Shown: one piece after another, positions 7,601 through 18,000 of the stretch | How the letters are laid out: each line of letters opens with the position of its first letter | Position numbering within the stretch: the first letter of the stretch is position 1 | DNA from: Candidatus Scalindua japonica | Lineage (GTDB): Bacteria > Planctomycetota > Brocadiia > Brocadiales > Scalinduaceae | Length of the DNA stretch: 64,000 bases | Direction: 5' to 3' | NCBI RefSeq assembly: GCF_002443295.1 | Contig: NZ_BAOS01000004.1 | Location: forward strand, 248,001 to 312,000 | Program-made: the position numbers and the translations under genes | Notes under the pieces: generated by a model | Databases searched by the model: none | What the model saw: only the letters and a program-made list of their open reading frames with translations | Told to the model about the DNA's origin: nothing

Positions 7601-9130
7601 ATGACAGGTGGAAAATTTGGGAAAATATTACTATATCTGATGATTGCAGGAATAGTTTTCGGTATAGCTATTGGTGGATTTTTTCCTGAAACTGGGGGGG
7701 CAATAGCATTTATAGGCGACTTCTTTATTGGATACCTGAAAATGCTTGTCGTTCCTTTAGTCATCACATCTATGATTGCAGGGGTTACCGGCCTGGGAGA
7801 TATCAGGAAACTGGGAGGATTGGGAAGAAAGACTATACTTTATTATATGGTAACAACCAGCATCTCTGTCCTGATAGGGATTATTCTAGTAGTTATTATT
7901 GGCCCCGGAAAAGCTGATACGAAAGAAGAGCAACTCAGACTTCGTGGAGGTTTCAATTTTTCAGAGTTATTTTACACCATAGAGGGAAATGAGATTACAT
8001 TCAAAAAAGGTCAGCTAACAAAAAAGTTTGATGAAAGGTATATGATCATCCTTAAAGACCAGAATGATATAAGAGGAAACATCAGAAGTAATAGTAATGA
8101 GAAAACAATTATTGTAAGCAATTGGGTTAAAGAGGACGAATCAAACCATAAACCCGTAAATGCAACCCCGTCGGCAAAAGGCAAGGGAGTTATCTTTGAT
8201 TTATCACTGTCGAATAAAGTTATTGATAAACAGGGACAAACAATTGGTGAAACTTTGAAGGACGTGTTACTAGGTCTGGCCCCGAATAATATTGTCAGAG
8301 CTATGGCAGAGACTAAAATTCTTCCAATAATTGTTTTTTCTATGATATTTGGCGCTATCCTGACAACACTTGGCAAACAGGGAAAGCCTGTCATTGATTT
8401 TTTTATTGGTGCTAATGAAACAATTCTTAAATTTGTACAATTATTAATGCTTATAGCGCCTTTGGGGATTGCATGCTTAATAGCTGGAAAACTAGGCGCT
8501 GCGGGTGGAATAGAAAAGTTTGGGCTCGAATTCAAGAAAATTGCATATTATGCTGTTACTGTTATGGCCGGACTATTAATTCATGCAACTATTGTTCTTC
8601 CCCTGATCTTAAAATTCTTAGCAAAAAGAAATATTATAAATTATGCGAGAGGAATGAGTACCGCTCTTTTAACCGCATTAAGCACAGCATCAAGCTCTGC
8701 AACTCTCCCTGTCACAATAAAATGCACTGAAGACAATAACAAAATTTCTCCTAAAGCAGCTGGTTTTGTTTTACCTCTGGGAGCTACTATCAACATGGAT
8801 GGAACTGCTTTATATGAAGCGGTTGCCGCGATCTTTATCGCACAATTATACGGTATTGATTTAGGCACGGGACATCTGTTTATAATATTCTTAACAGCTA
8901 CCCTGGCCGCTATTGGCGCTGCCGGCATACCGGAAGCCGGACTGGTAACAATGGTAATAGTATTAGAAGCGGTAGGTTTGCCGATCGAAGGTATTTCCAT
9001 GATACTCATGATTGACTGGTTTCTGGACAGATGCCGGACGACTATAAACGTTTGGGGAGATTCCATAGGAGCAGCATTTATTGACGCCGGTTTAGAATCT
9101 GAACATAAACTGAAAATGAGTACTACATAA
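7601..9130 (+). CDS. Dicarboxylate/amino acid:cation symporter (DAACS family)
   Basis: 509 residues, longer than the usual 420-440. The C-terminal half has the family hallmarks: the serine-rich re-entrant loop STASSSATLPVTIKC, the LPLGATINMDGTALYEAVAA segment with the NMDGT cation/substrate motif, and AAIGAAGIPEAGLVTMVIVL (HP2). The N-terminal half has the usual helices (LLYLMIAGIVFGIAIGGFFP; KMLVVPLVITSMIAGVTGL). The family imports glutamate, aspartate or C4-dicarboxylates with Na+ or H+. Residues about 105-205 are an extra hydrophilic insertion between TM3 and TM4, starting at GPGKADTKEE. A TAAGGAG ribosome site precedes the ATG. Confidence 0.9.
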   Translation: MTGGKFGKILLYLMIAGIVFGIAIGGFFPETGGAIAFIGDFFIGYLKMLVVPLVITSMIAGVTGLGDIRKLGGLGRKTILYYMVTTSISVLIGIILVVIIGPGKADTKEEQLRLRGGFNFSELFYTIEGNEITFKKGQLTKKFDERYMIILKDQNDIRGNIRSNSNEKTIIVSNWVKEDESNHKPVNATPSAKGKGVIFDLSLSNKVIDKQGQTIGETLKDVLLGLAPNNIVRAMAETKILPIIVFSMIFGAILTTLGKQGKPVIDFFIGANETILKFVQLLMLIAPLGIACLIAGKLGAAGGIEKFGLEFKKIAYYAVTVMAGLLIHATIVLPLILKFLAKRNIINYARGMSTALLTALSTASSSATLPVTIKCTEDNNKISPKAAGFVLPLGATINMDGTALYEAVAAIFIAQLYGIDLGTGHLFIIFLTATLAAIGAAGIPEAGLVTMVIVLEAVGLPIEGISMILMIDWFLDRCRTTINVWGDSIGAAFIDAGLESEHKLKMSTT

Positions 9131-9201
9131 ATAAAGTTGTCAATGATAGGAATCAGGTCTTTACCCTTGACCTGACCCTGTTCTTATACTCTGTAATTCG
9201 T

Positions 9202-9228
9202 GCTAGCCCGGGCCTCTCCCGGGCTAGC
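9202..9228. terminator. Bidirectional hairpin terminator candidate
   Basis: A perfect 11-bp GC-rich stem (GCTAGCCCGGG / CCCGGGCTAGC) with a 5-base loop lies between the convergent symporter and metalloprotease genes. There is no strong T-run on either side, so termination strength is uncertain. Confidence 0.55.
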
Positions 9229-9243
9229 GTACCGACCAATCAA

Positions 9244-12123
9244 TCACTTATATGTAATTATCAACTGTGGATGGTTGGTAGAATTGCGATTTTCACCTGA
9301 GTAGTAACCGATGTTGTCATTAACACGATCGTCATTGTCATCCTGTTGGAAATAAACACGAAATTGGGTTTTGCCTGTCATGTTGATTGCTCCCTGACCT
9401 GCTAACCCCAATTCCGCAATCGACCAGCTGTCATTGCTTGCTGCATTGCTCAATGTCGCAGCACGTGACACTGAAGCCGCTGCTTCGAAATCACCATTCT
9501 GCAGTGACGTATTTCCGCTAAATCCACCAGTTGCTACATCCACTAGACATACACCATGAGTTCCAAATGGATTGGTACCAGATACCTTTCCCCTCCTTAA
9601 GCGCAAGGTGGCGGAAAGGACTTTTGCGCCATTCGGGATCACAGAAGTGTCGAAGGAGAGGATAGATTTATACTGGCGATCTTTCCTGTCATCTCCAGAT
9701 CGTATAGAACGGCTTCCAGCGCCTGTACTGGATCTCTTGCCGCCCACATTACTATTTTCCGAGGATTCCAGTACCCAGCCATCCTCAGCACCGATAGAAG
9801 TAAGCGTGATTGTCGTTTCCCCTACCGGATTGACCGTAATCGTCACTGTACTCCTGGTACTAAGCTGACCATCGTAGCCCTTCAGTTGCAGCACATAAGT
9901 ACCCTCTTCGCTGAAATCTGCAGTTGTGTCAACGGTACTTGTATCTGAAAATATTACTGTCCCGGGACCGCTCACTTTACTCCATGTAGTTGTCACTAAT
10001 CCCGGTGGATTTGGCAATCCATCGTCCGTTACAGTACCATCAAGGACAGCACTGACGTGTAAGTCAATGACCTGATTAGATCCAGCATCCACATTTGGCG
10101 CCTGATTTACTCCCCCGATTACAGTAATATTTGTTGTTTCTGATCCTGAGTCACCACGATCATCTGTTACAGTAAGTGTTGATGCATAACTTCCGGCTAT
10201 AGTGTATGTGTGTGTCGGTTGTAATGCAGTTGAGCTGCCACCGTCACCAAAATCCCAGGAATAAGCCACAACCATTCCATTTGGATTATCAGGATCATAG
10301 GACCCGGAACCGTCAAAGTTAACTACTAATGGTACAGAACCAGTGACAGGACCAGCCACTATCATTGCAACAGGAGCCTTGTTATCAACCGTAACGGTTA
10401 CATTTGCACTGTCTGTCAGGCCGTCATTATCAGCTACAGTCAGAGTTGCCATGTAATTGCCAGGGGCATAGTATGTGTGCGTGGGGGTTATATCCAGGGA
10501 AGGACTACTACCGTCATCAAAATTCCATACGTAGCTTACAATGTTTCCGTCGGCGTCAAATGACTCATTGCCGTAAAAGTTTACAGTAAGCGGTGCAAAA
10601 CCACTTACTGTGGGACCAGCGGTTGCCATGGCTACAGGAGGTTCCATACCACCTGGATCGGGAACATTTCCGCTTATCGTGTACTTACCCAAACTTGCGT
10701 AATCTGTATAACCTGTTACCAATGGGTCGCCTTTCCCGACACCCTTGAGCATGACAAAATATTCTCCCGCAGGCAAATCCAGTACATTAAATGACGCATT
10801 CAGGCTATTTGCCGGGTTAGAACTCCTGATCAAGTTTCCACTTCCATCATAGAGGCCCGCCTCAATATCCAGATTGGGACTTAGTGATGAAGGATCGATA
10901 GTAATCAATACATCTCCATTGCCACTCACAAAGCTGAATACGTCCACATCAGTTCTTTGTTCAATGAGACCTTTGCCACTTAGAGTAACCGTGGTACCGT
11001 CTGTTGTGCTATCAAGCGAAGTGGCGGTTATTACGCTATTTCCGTGATCGTCAACCATAAGTTGAAGACCATTGTTCTTGATGACCTGAATGTCGTCTTG
11101 TGTATTATTGGCATTTGCATATTCACCCTGGCTCCATTGCACTAATTCTCGATAGTATCCAACACCCATGATCGGGGCCCATCCTGTGACTCCACTTCCA
11201 TGACCGCTGTAGTATGAAGAGCCATTAATTGTACCATCATGGCCTAAACCAAGATTGTGACCAGCTTCATGGGAAACAGCTTCTGCTAAATATTTTAGGC
11301 CCGTGTTGAAAACAAACGCCGTCTTAAAGTAATCTCCCACATAATCAAAGACACCCACATACGCAAATCCACCACAACCACAACCTGCAAAATCATCAAC
11401 CGTCATCACAACTCGCGTTCCGTATCTTTCATCACCGTTATCACTTCGTGTAATTGCATCTTGACCAGGGTCCTCTGTCGTAACATCCACATCAAATGGT
11501 GCATAATCTTCAGCAACCAGCAGCCACGCACTCTGGATGAGATCCATCTCAGCGTTGCTAAACGTTGACGTATCACCATTTATATCATATGGTTTAGCAA
11601 CAATAGTATCTCCATAACTGAGATTCCAGGCAGTGCCCGAAAGTGTGTGTCCATTAAAGTCCAGATAAATGACGCGTTTAGAGCCAGGCTTACTGTGAAG
11701 TTTAAAGGTTTTATCATAAGAAAAAGACTGTTCGGCAAGTGGAGCAGAATATTCCTCAACTGTAAGTTCTGGTTTTTCTTCAATGAATAATAATCTACCA
11801 TTTTTATCTATCCTTGCAGTATGATCTTGACGCATCATGGTAGAAAATTGCTCAGGTGTCATTCCATACCAGGCAGCCACTTCCGGCAGTTTATGTGCCA
11901 GTACTTCAATGGCACGTTCGCCTTTGGTATTTTCCGGTATAGAAATAATCGGAAACGTCGATTTGCCTTGAGGTGCTGAAAATACTGAAGTGCTCCCCAA
12001 CCCAGTCATTATAACCAGGGCAATCACAAAAAGAGAGCCAGACAACACCGCTTTCAATTCAATGTACCTTTCATGTGCTTGAGATCTTTGCTGCAATTCT
12101 TGTTGGGATACGTCCATATACAT
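9244..12123 (-). CDS. Large secreted zinc metalloprotease with PPC, PKD and DNRLRE-type domains
   Basis: 959 residues. An N-terminal hydrophobic segment (AVLSGSLFVIALVIMTGL) acts as signal or anchor. A propeptide-like region is followed by a metalloprotease domain with SHEAGHNLGLGHDG near residue 285 (HExxHxxGxxH zinc ligands plus Asp). Next come a PPC-like beta domain (DVDVFSFVSGNGDVLITIDP, AGEYFVMLKGVG), two PKD domains (YVWNFDDGSSPSLDITPTHT; YSWDFGDGGSSTALQPTHTY), a related REJ/K319-like domain (NQAPNVDAGSNQVIDL) and a C-terminal DNRLRE-like domain (ILSFDTSVIPNGAKVLSATL) that may bind surfaces or polymers. The ACAGGAG site 8 bases upstream supports the start. Probably an exported protease for extracellular proteins or matrix. 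Confidence 0.85.
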   Translation of the reverse strand: MYMDVSQQELQQRSQAHERYIELKAVLSGSLFVIALVIMTGLGSTSVFSAPQGKSTFPIISIPENTKGERAIEVLAHKLPEVAAWYGMTPEQFSTMMRQDHTARIDKNGRLLFIEEKPELTVEEYSAPLAEQSFSYDKTFKLHSKPGSKRVIYLDFNGHTLSGTAWNLSYGDTIVAKPYDINGDTSTFSNAEMDLIQSAWLLVAEDYAPFDVDVTTEDPGQDAITRSDNGDERYGTRVVMTVDDFAGCGCGGFAYVGVFDYVGDYFKTAFVFNTGLKYLAEAVSHEAGHNLGLGHDGTINGSSYYSGHGSGVTGWAPIMGVGYYRELVQWSQGEYANANNTQDDIQVIKNNGLQLMVDDHGNSVITATSLDSTTDGTTVTLSGKGLIEQRTDVDVFSFVSGNGDVLITIDPSSLSPNLDIEAGLYDGSGNLIRSSNPANSLNASFNVLDLPAGEYFVMLKGVGKGDPLVTGYTDYASLGKYTISGNVPDPGGMEPPVAMATAGPTVSGFAPLTVNFYGNESFDADGNIVSYVWNFDDGSSPSLDITPTHTYYAPGNYMATLTVADNDGLTDSANVTVTVDNKAPVAMIVAGPVTGSVPLVVNFDGSGSYDPDNPNGMVVAYSWDFGDGGSSTALQPTHTYTIAGSYASTLTVTDDRGDSGSETTNITVIGGVNQAPNVDAGSNQVIDLHVSAVLDGTVTDDGLPNPPGLVTTTWSKVSGPGTVIFSDTSTVDTTADFSEEGTYVLQLKGYDGQLSTRSTVTITVNPVGETTITLTSIGAEDGWVLESSENSNVGGKRSSTGAGSRSIRSGDDRKDRQYKSILSFDTSVIPNGAKVLSATLRLRRGKVSGTNPFGTHGVCLVDVATGGFSGNTSLQNGDFEAAASVSRAATLSNAASNDSWSIAELGLAGQGAINMTGKTQFRVYFQQDDNDDRVNDNIGYYSGENRNSTNHPQLIITYK

Positions 12124-12541
12124 GAAAACTCCTGTAATAATTTGAAATAAATAAAGATAAAATTAAACCCCTGGACCGCTCCTGATAAATACATATTTGT
12201 GTCCTCTAAATCATGTAATAATTTTGAAAATTTTGCATTGATAATTGCATAAATTTGTAGAAAATCAGAACACCAAACCGTATCAAATTGGAACATCAGT
12301 ACTTACTCTTAAGAGTAAAATACTTATAACAACAGTTTTAGATTACGTTCTTAAACTACGAGCAATGTGTGTGCCAAAGCTTAAGAGGTCGATGGTCTAA
12401 ATTCCGTACTGAAATTCCTAGGGCAACAATTATAGCAGCTTCAGAAAACCTGATCTCATGTTAAATGAAAAACTGTCCTGTCGCTATTTACCAAGGGAAC
12501 GGTTATGTTTGCGTGGAATCTAAGATTATTGAATAGACGAT
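12124..12541. other. Intergenic region between the metalloprotease and uvrC, upstream part
   Basis: AT-rich sequence that must hold the promoter of the leftward metalloprotease gene. No gene, RNA or repeat recognised; short open frames lack coding character. Confidence 0.3.
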
Positions 12542-12736
12542 CAACAGGGGCAGTCATTTTTTGTTATCAGTACTCCATTCACTACAAGGTTGGTTGATAT
12601 TTTAAGGAGCGAAATTGTGCCTCGCTTGTTGAAGGATGTTCGACAACAACACACAGAGGAAGAGATGGTGTCAGGAAAACCTGGCAGAAAACTTAGACAA
12701 TGTTTTATCCTGGGTATACGCTTTACCTCTTTCTGA
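12542..12736 (+). pseudogene. Possible transposase-like protein remnant
   Basis: A 64-codon open stretch without a proper start reads QQGQSFFVISTPFTTRLVDI then LRSEIVPRLLKDVRQQHTEE. It resembles the middle of putative transposases common in planctomycetes, where a segment like 'iVPRL..dVp.QPteeEl' precedes a DREGYSP motif. Here the motif is absent and a stop follows. No ends or inverted repeats are visible. The family match is from memory and weak. Confidence 0.35.
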
Positions 12737-12792
12737 AGAACAATGAAATACTAACGAACGATATAAAAATAGCAAGATCCACAGGTGTACAG

Positions 12793-14205
12793 CTAATTTT
12801 TCAGACTACTTTGTATATTCTTTGCGTCTTTAGCTGTGATACTCTTAACCTTCGCCAGGTCATCTAATGAAGCTTCTCGAATGTTCCGTAAATCGCCAAA
12901 ATATTTAAACAGGTTTTTCTTCTTAACCTGTCCGATACCGACAATTTTATCAAGTGGTGATTTGTAGTACTGCTCTTTCCTCAGCTTCTTATGATAAGCA
13001 ATTGCAAAACGGTGAGCCTCATCACGAATGTTTACCAGAAGTTTTAACTCGCAAGAGTCCTGATCCAGCACAATCGAACCCTCATTATCGCATACAAAAA
13101 TGCGCTCATCCAGCTTCTGATCTGGCCCGTCTCGTTCTGCCGCTTTCTTCCTTCCCTTTGCAAGCGCTATTACATCTACCCTGTCAACACCAAGCTCGTC
13201 AAATACCCTTCTGGCTATTCCCAGTTGACCCTTCCCACCATCAATAACCGTAAGGTCCGGAAAATCATCCTCTTTGAATGCCCTTGTATACCTTCTCGTC
13301 AACACTTCATACATCATTGCGTAATCATCAGATTGTGATACAGATCTAATCTTGTATCTCTTGTATTTACTCTTTACAGGAACACCATTTTCAAAAGCAG
13401 TCATTGATCCGACTGCCTGTTTTCCACCGATATTTGATATATCAAAGCATTCCATCCTTTTCGGTATGTTTGCCAGGCCAAGTTTTTTCTTTAATGAAGC
13501 CAGTGCCGATTCGATACCATCACTTGAATCTTCACGAATTTTAAACGCATTTTCAGCATTCTTTGTTGCCATTTCAAGTAATTTATGCTTCTCTCCCCTT
13601 TTCGGGCATATTACCCTTATCTTGTGTCCCTTTTTCTCACTTAACAGTTCTTCCAGAACTTCTTTATCTTCACTCTCGACCGGCATCAAAATTTCGTCAG
13701 GAATGAATCTTGTTCTGATATAAAATTGTTTAAGAAACGAACAGAAAACGTTACTTAATGTATCGTTAATAGTTGAAAACCTGTATGACGCAACATCCTC
13801 CAAATTACCGTTTCGTATAAACATTGCCTGTATCTGTATGCTGTTCCCCTTACCAAAGTATCCAAATACATCTCTATCTACAAACTTAAGTGTGCTGATC
13901 TTCTGGCTCTCAACTGTCTTTTCTATGGCATAAATACGGTCCCTGAATTTTGCAGCTTTTTCGTACTTCAATGCGGCAGATGCATCAGTCATTTTCTTTT
14001 TTAATACTTTTGACAACTCAGCATTTTTACCTTTCAGTACCAGAATAATCTCATTTATCAACTCTTTGTACGCTGCTTCGTCCACCATGTCACAACACGG
14101 CGCCAAACATTTTCCTATCTGATGATAGAGACATGGTCTTACTCTGCTTTTAAAGACATTATGTGAACATTTTCTGATTGGAAATAAACTATTAACATAC
14201 CTCAA
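12793..14205 (-). CDS. uvrC: UvrC C-terminal part: UVR, nuclease and HhH domains (frame-shifted)
   Basis: 470 residues covering UvrC from just after the GIY-YIG domain. Cys-rich segment VRPCLYHQIGKCLAPCC; UVR motif (KYEKAAKFRDRIYAIEKTVE) that binds UvrB; RNase H-like 5' incision nuclease (MECFDISNIGGKQAVGSMTA, LTVIDGGKGQLGIAR, RDEAHRFAIAYHKKLR); and C-terminal helix-hairpin-helices (PLDKIVGIGQVKKKNLFKYF). The apparent TTG start is only the first start-like codon after the frameshift. The true frame extends upstream through YFGPYSSSRAVRETLRYV to the A8 tract at 14258-14265, where it meets the GIY-YIG frame. Together both parts make about 610 residues, the normal UvrC length. Confidence 0.85.
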   Translation of the reverse strand: MRYVNSLFPIRKCSHNVFKSRVRPCLYHQIGKCLAPCCDMVDEAAYKELINEIILVLKGKNAELSKVLKKKMTDASAALKYEKAAKFRDRIYAIEKTVESQKISTLKFVDRDVFGYFGKGNSIQIQAMFIRNGNLEDVASYRFSTINDTLSNVFCSFLKQFYIRTRFIPDEILMPVESEDKEVLEELLSEKKGHKIRVICPKRGEKHKLLEMATKNAENAFKIREDSSDGIESALASLKKKLGLANIPKRMECFDISNIGGKQAVGSMTAFENGVPVKSKYKRYKIRSVSQSDDYAMMYEVLTRRYTRAFKEDDFPDLTVIDGGKGQLGIARRVFDELGVDRVDVIALAKGRKKAAERDGPDQKLDERIFVCDNEGSIVLDQDSCELKLLVNIRDEAHRFAIAYHKKLRKEQYYKSPLDKIVGIGQVKKKNLFKYFGDLRNIREASLDDLAKVKSITAKDAKNIQSSLKN

Positions 14206-14669
14206 TGTTTCTCGAACTGCTCTTGAGGAAGAGTATGGTCCAAAATAGAGAATATTATTTTTTTTAACCCCTTTCCTTTATCTGCTGGAGAGTCTATCTG
14301 TCTTACAATAACCGGATAGGGAAACTTCTGGTCCATATCAAGTTTTATGGACACAAACGTCTTGTCATCTCTGAGATTTACGTTAAACCTTGGTTTAAAT
14401 TGCTTGATCAGGTTGTTTTCAAGTATGAGGGCCTCTTTCTCAGTGTCAGTTAAAACAAAGTCAATATCAGCAATTCTATTTACAAGAAACTTTATAAACA
14501 ACCGTTCATCACCTGAACTCTGAAAATAGCTCCTTACACGGTTTCTAAGAACCTTTGCCTTGCCAACATAAATGACTTCTCCTCTAACATCCTTCATCAT
14601 GTATACCCCGGTTCCGGTAGGAATCGTCTTCAGTTTTGTTAATAGTTTACTGTTTTCAATCTTAATCAT
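14202..14669 (-). CDS. uvrC: UvrC N-terminal part: GIY-YIG 3' incision domain (frame-shifted)
   Basis: 155 residues. The GIY-YIG nuclease domain is complete: GTGVYMMKD and VIYVGKAKVLRNRVRSYFQS (GVY...YVG, Arg), with the catalytic Glu in TEKEALILENNLIKQFKPRF. After residue about 133 (ADKGKGLKK) the sequence becomes non-UvrC (IIFSILDHTLPQEQFEKH, stop) because of a one-base shift in an A8 run. Reading one base back restores NNILYFGPYSSSRAVRE, the expected sequence. If the shift is real and unsuppressed, nucleotide excision repair would lack a full UvrC. See the separate site entry. Confidence 0.85.
   Translation of the reverse strand: MIKIENSKLLTKLKTIPTGTGVYMMKDVRGEVIYVGKAKVLRNRVRSYFQSSGDERLFIKFLVNRIADIDFVLTDTEKEALILENNLIKQFKPRFNVNLRDDKTFVSIKLDMDQKFPYPVIVRQIDSPADKGKGLKKIIFSILDHTLPQEQFEKH
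14258..14265 (-). other. uvrC: A8 tract joining the two uvrC frames (possible slippage site)
   Basis: On the coding strand the codons are TTA AAA AAA ATA. The heptamer A_AAA_AAA is in the zero frame, the canonical form for -1 ribosomal slippage. Slipping by -1 gives AAT AAT ATT CTC TAT TTT GGA, i.e. NNILYFG, the correct UvrC frame. One extra A from polymerase slippage would have the same effect. A sequencing error in the homopolymer is the main alternative. Confidence 0.6.
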
Positions 14670-15023
14670 TTTAAAAAATAGTTAAATATTAAATAATCTG
14701 GCATCTGTATATAACAAATTATCGAGGTACATCCCGGGAAGAACTAATGTATAAAAACTATACAATGTGATGCTTGCGCTCAGAAATTGTATTTGATAAA
14801 ATGTTTTTTGAAGCACATGTTTTAGTGATTACAGTTTTTTATTGTTTCATAACACTTTATAATATAGAAGGTTATTATAATAACATAGTAGTAATCTCAG
14901 CATCAAACATGCTATTATATCAGCGTTATATATAGCTACTATAAATTATGTATACCTTATAACAGATGCTCTGGCAAATAATAATAAATAGTGTCTTATT
15001 GACACATTATTTCAAGCTATAAT
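14670..15023. other. Divergent intergenic region between uvrC and the PEGA giant gene
   Basis: 354 very AT-rich bases between divergent genes. A perfect TATAAT at 14858-14863 (+ strand) has only a poor -35 upstream. It is followed 7 bases later by a perfect 14-bp palindrome, GTTATTATAATAAC (14871-14884), where transcription would start. These may be the promoter and an operator of the giant gene. No gene or RNA seen. Confidence 0.3.
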
Positions 15024-18000
15024 ATGGAAAGCAAGACCAAAAAACCATACCGTCATTGTCCCGGAGAAAGGTATGAAATAAATATATTCATATGTCGAGG
15101 AAGACAAAAGTCTCATTATCCAAAATGCTCTAAATGTGAGTTTAAAGATAAAACCGATGAGATCTCACAAATGCCTTCAGTAATTGAACCAGAAGAAACC
15201 TTACCTCCATCTTCACCTCCACCAAAACAGGTAAATACAGGATCAATTGTTGTTAAGAGCGAGCCACCTTCAGCAGAGATTTACCTGGATGGTGATAATA
15301 TAGGTGTCACTCCGGCTATCATAACTCAGATTCTTCCAGGCAAGTATAAATTAAAAATCAAAACAGATGGATATTATACCTGGAATCAAAGTGTGGAGGT
15401 TATGGCTAATAGAGAATCATCCTTAACTGCAATGCTACAAGGGAGAGATGGATCTCTAATGATAACCAGTGAACCGACAAATGCAGAGATTTTCATTAAT
15501 GGCAAAATTGTAGGCAGAACTCCGGAAACTATACAAAATGTAAAACCGGAGAAATATAAAATTAAACTCAAGCTTGACAAGTATGAAATATGGAATAAAG
15601 AGGTAAAAATAGAAGCGGAAAAGAAGTTATCTTTAACCGCTAAACTTATATCAAAATATGGATCTATCTCGTTAGGCAGTGAGCCAACGAAGGCAAGAAT
15701 ATTTCTGGATGGTATACAAATTGGCACAACTCCTGCACGTTTACAGTCTATTCCACACGGTACACATCTTGTAGAAGTTAAGATGGAAGGGTTTAACATC
15801 TGGAAAAAAAGTGTGAATGTTGAATCTGGCAAGGAAAGGTTATTAACAGCAATACTAAAGAGAAAGACCGGATCTATCAGTATTAATAGTAAGCCTGAAA
15901 ATGCCGGGATCTATTTAAACGGTAAATATATAGGTGAAACTCCCCACAGGATACAATCTATAATTCCCGGTACTCACGAAATACAACTCAAAATGGAAGA
16001 TTATGACGTATGGAGTGAGACGGTAAACATTGAAGCGGGAAATGAGAACACCATATCAGCAATGCTTCAAAGAAGTACCGGAACTTTAATGATAGAAAGT
16101 GATCCGGAAAACGCAATTATCTTCGTTGATGGTAAGGAAATTGGCACCACTCCTGAAATTATAATATCCAGTGCAAAAGGTAAACATATTATAGAAGTAA
16201 GGATGGACGGATATGATATCTGGAAAGAAAATGTACATATCGAGCCTGGTACAGAAAAATCCTTAACTGTAACCCTACAGCCAAAAACAGGGTCTCTCAA
16301 TATTAATAGTAAACCATCAAGTGCATCAATTTTATTAGACGGAAAAGAGACAGGGACAACTCCTGAGAAGATAAACGGTTTAAAACCCGGCACTTACCAG
16401 GTAGAAGCCAAGATTAATGGGTACGAAGACTGGTGTGAGAGTGTAAAAGTTATCGCAGACAAAGAGAACCACATAACTGCTGTACTCCGAAAATTAGTCA
16501 GCACTTTTAATGTAAAGAGTGAACCCTCTAATGCAATGGTTATTATCGACGGCACAGAGTCCGGAAATACACCTGCTAAGATAACCGATCTGGAGCCCGG
16601 CAAGCACATTGTAGAAATCAGGATGAAAGGGTATGAAACATGGACTGAAAGTGTAGAGGCAAACGTCGACAAGGAAAGTAGCATAACTGCCGTTCTTCGA
16701 AAACTAACTGGCTCAATCAATATAAAAAGTGAACCGTCAAACTCAATAATACTTTTTGATGGGGTTGAATCAGGGAATACTCCGGCAACCATTACTGACT
16801 TGAATCCAGGTACTTACAATGTTGAATTAAAGAAGGATGGGTATGAAGGCTGGAAAGAAAAAGTATATATTGTTCAAGGTAAAGAAACTTCATTAACTGC
16901 CGCACTTCAATCAATTCCAGGCTCTCTCAGTATTTACAGCGAACCATCAGACGCGACAATCTTGATAGACGGAAGAAAAACAGGCACAACGCCACTAATC
17001 ATTACTGGCCCTGACCCTGGAAACCACCTTGTAGAGATTAGAAAAGAAGGGTTTGAAAATTGGAGTGAAAGCATAAAGATTGTAAAAACTAACCAATCCT
17101 CCTTGAAGGCAGTACTTCAATTAAAAGCCGGGCCTGTTTGTATCAAAAGCCAACCGTCAATTGCAGAGGTGTTAATAGATGGTAAAGAAGTTGGAACAAC
17201 TCCTCTTATCATTACTGACCCAAGCCCGGGAACATATAATGTAGAAATAAAGAAAGACGGGTATGAAAACTGGAATGAGGATGTAATGATAGAACCGGGC
17301 AAGGAAACGGCCTTAACAGCTGTCCTGCAAGTGCAGGACGGCTCAATCATCATCAACAGTTCACCTACAGGTGCAATGATTTACATTAATGGGGAAAAAA
17401 CCGGAAAAGCACCTGAAACCATACATAATATGAGCCCAGGTAGACACCTTGTGGAAGCGAGATTAGCAGGACATGAAAACTGGAATGAAAGTGTAGAGGT
17501 GACAGGAGGCAGGGAAAGCAGATTAACAGCAACACTCAAGGAACTAACAGGTACTATAAATATTATGAGTAGTCCCCCTGATGCAATAATCATTTTGGAT
17601 GGCAAAGAAATTGGTCACACTCCCATGAGTTTGCCAGGAGTTAACATTGGTATACATGAAGTAGAAATACAAAAGGACGGCTATCTATCATGGAATAAGA
17701 CGATAAAAATAAAGGCAGGTGAAGAAAACACCTTTAATCCAAAGCTTATTGAAATAGCGGCTACTGCCAATATAAACAGCAAACCTTCAAATGCAGTTAT
17801 TTACATAGACGGCAAAGAAGCTGGCAAAACGCCTGCAATTATTACTGGAATGACTACTGGCGATCATTTAATAGAAGTCAAAATAGACAGGTATGAAGTA
17901 TGGAGTGAGAGAGTTAATATTAATCCTGGAAAGGAAATTGATGTAACTGTAGAACTCCAAATAAAACCGGGAAAAGTATCTATCGATAGTACTCCTTCAA

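Noticed and set aside
12054-12296. 80-codon minus-strand frame over the metalloprotease start
   Set aside because: It overlaps the supported start and ribosome site of the metalloprotease in another frame and shows no domain.
15018-15023. Perfect TATAAT directly before the giant gene's ATG, with TTGACA at 14999
   Set aside because: The spacing between the boxes is 13 bp, too short, and transcription would start after the ATG.
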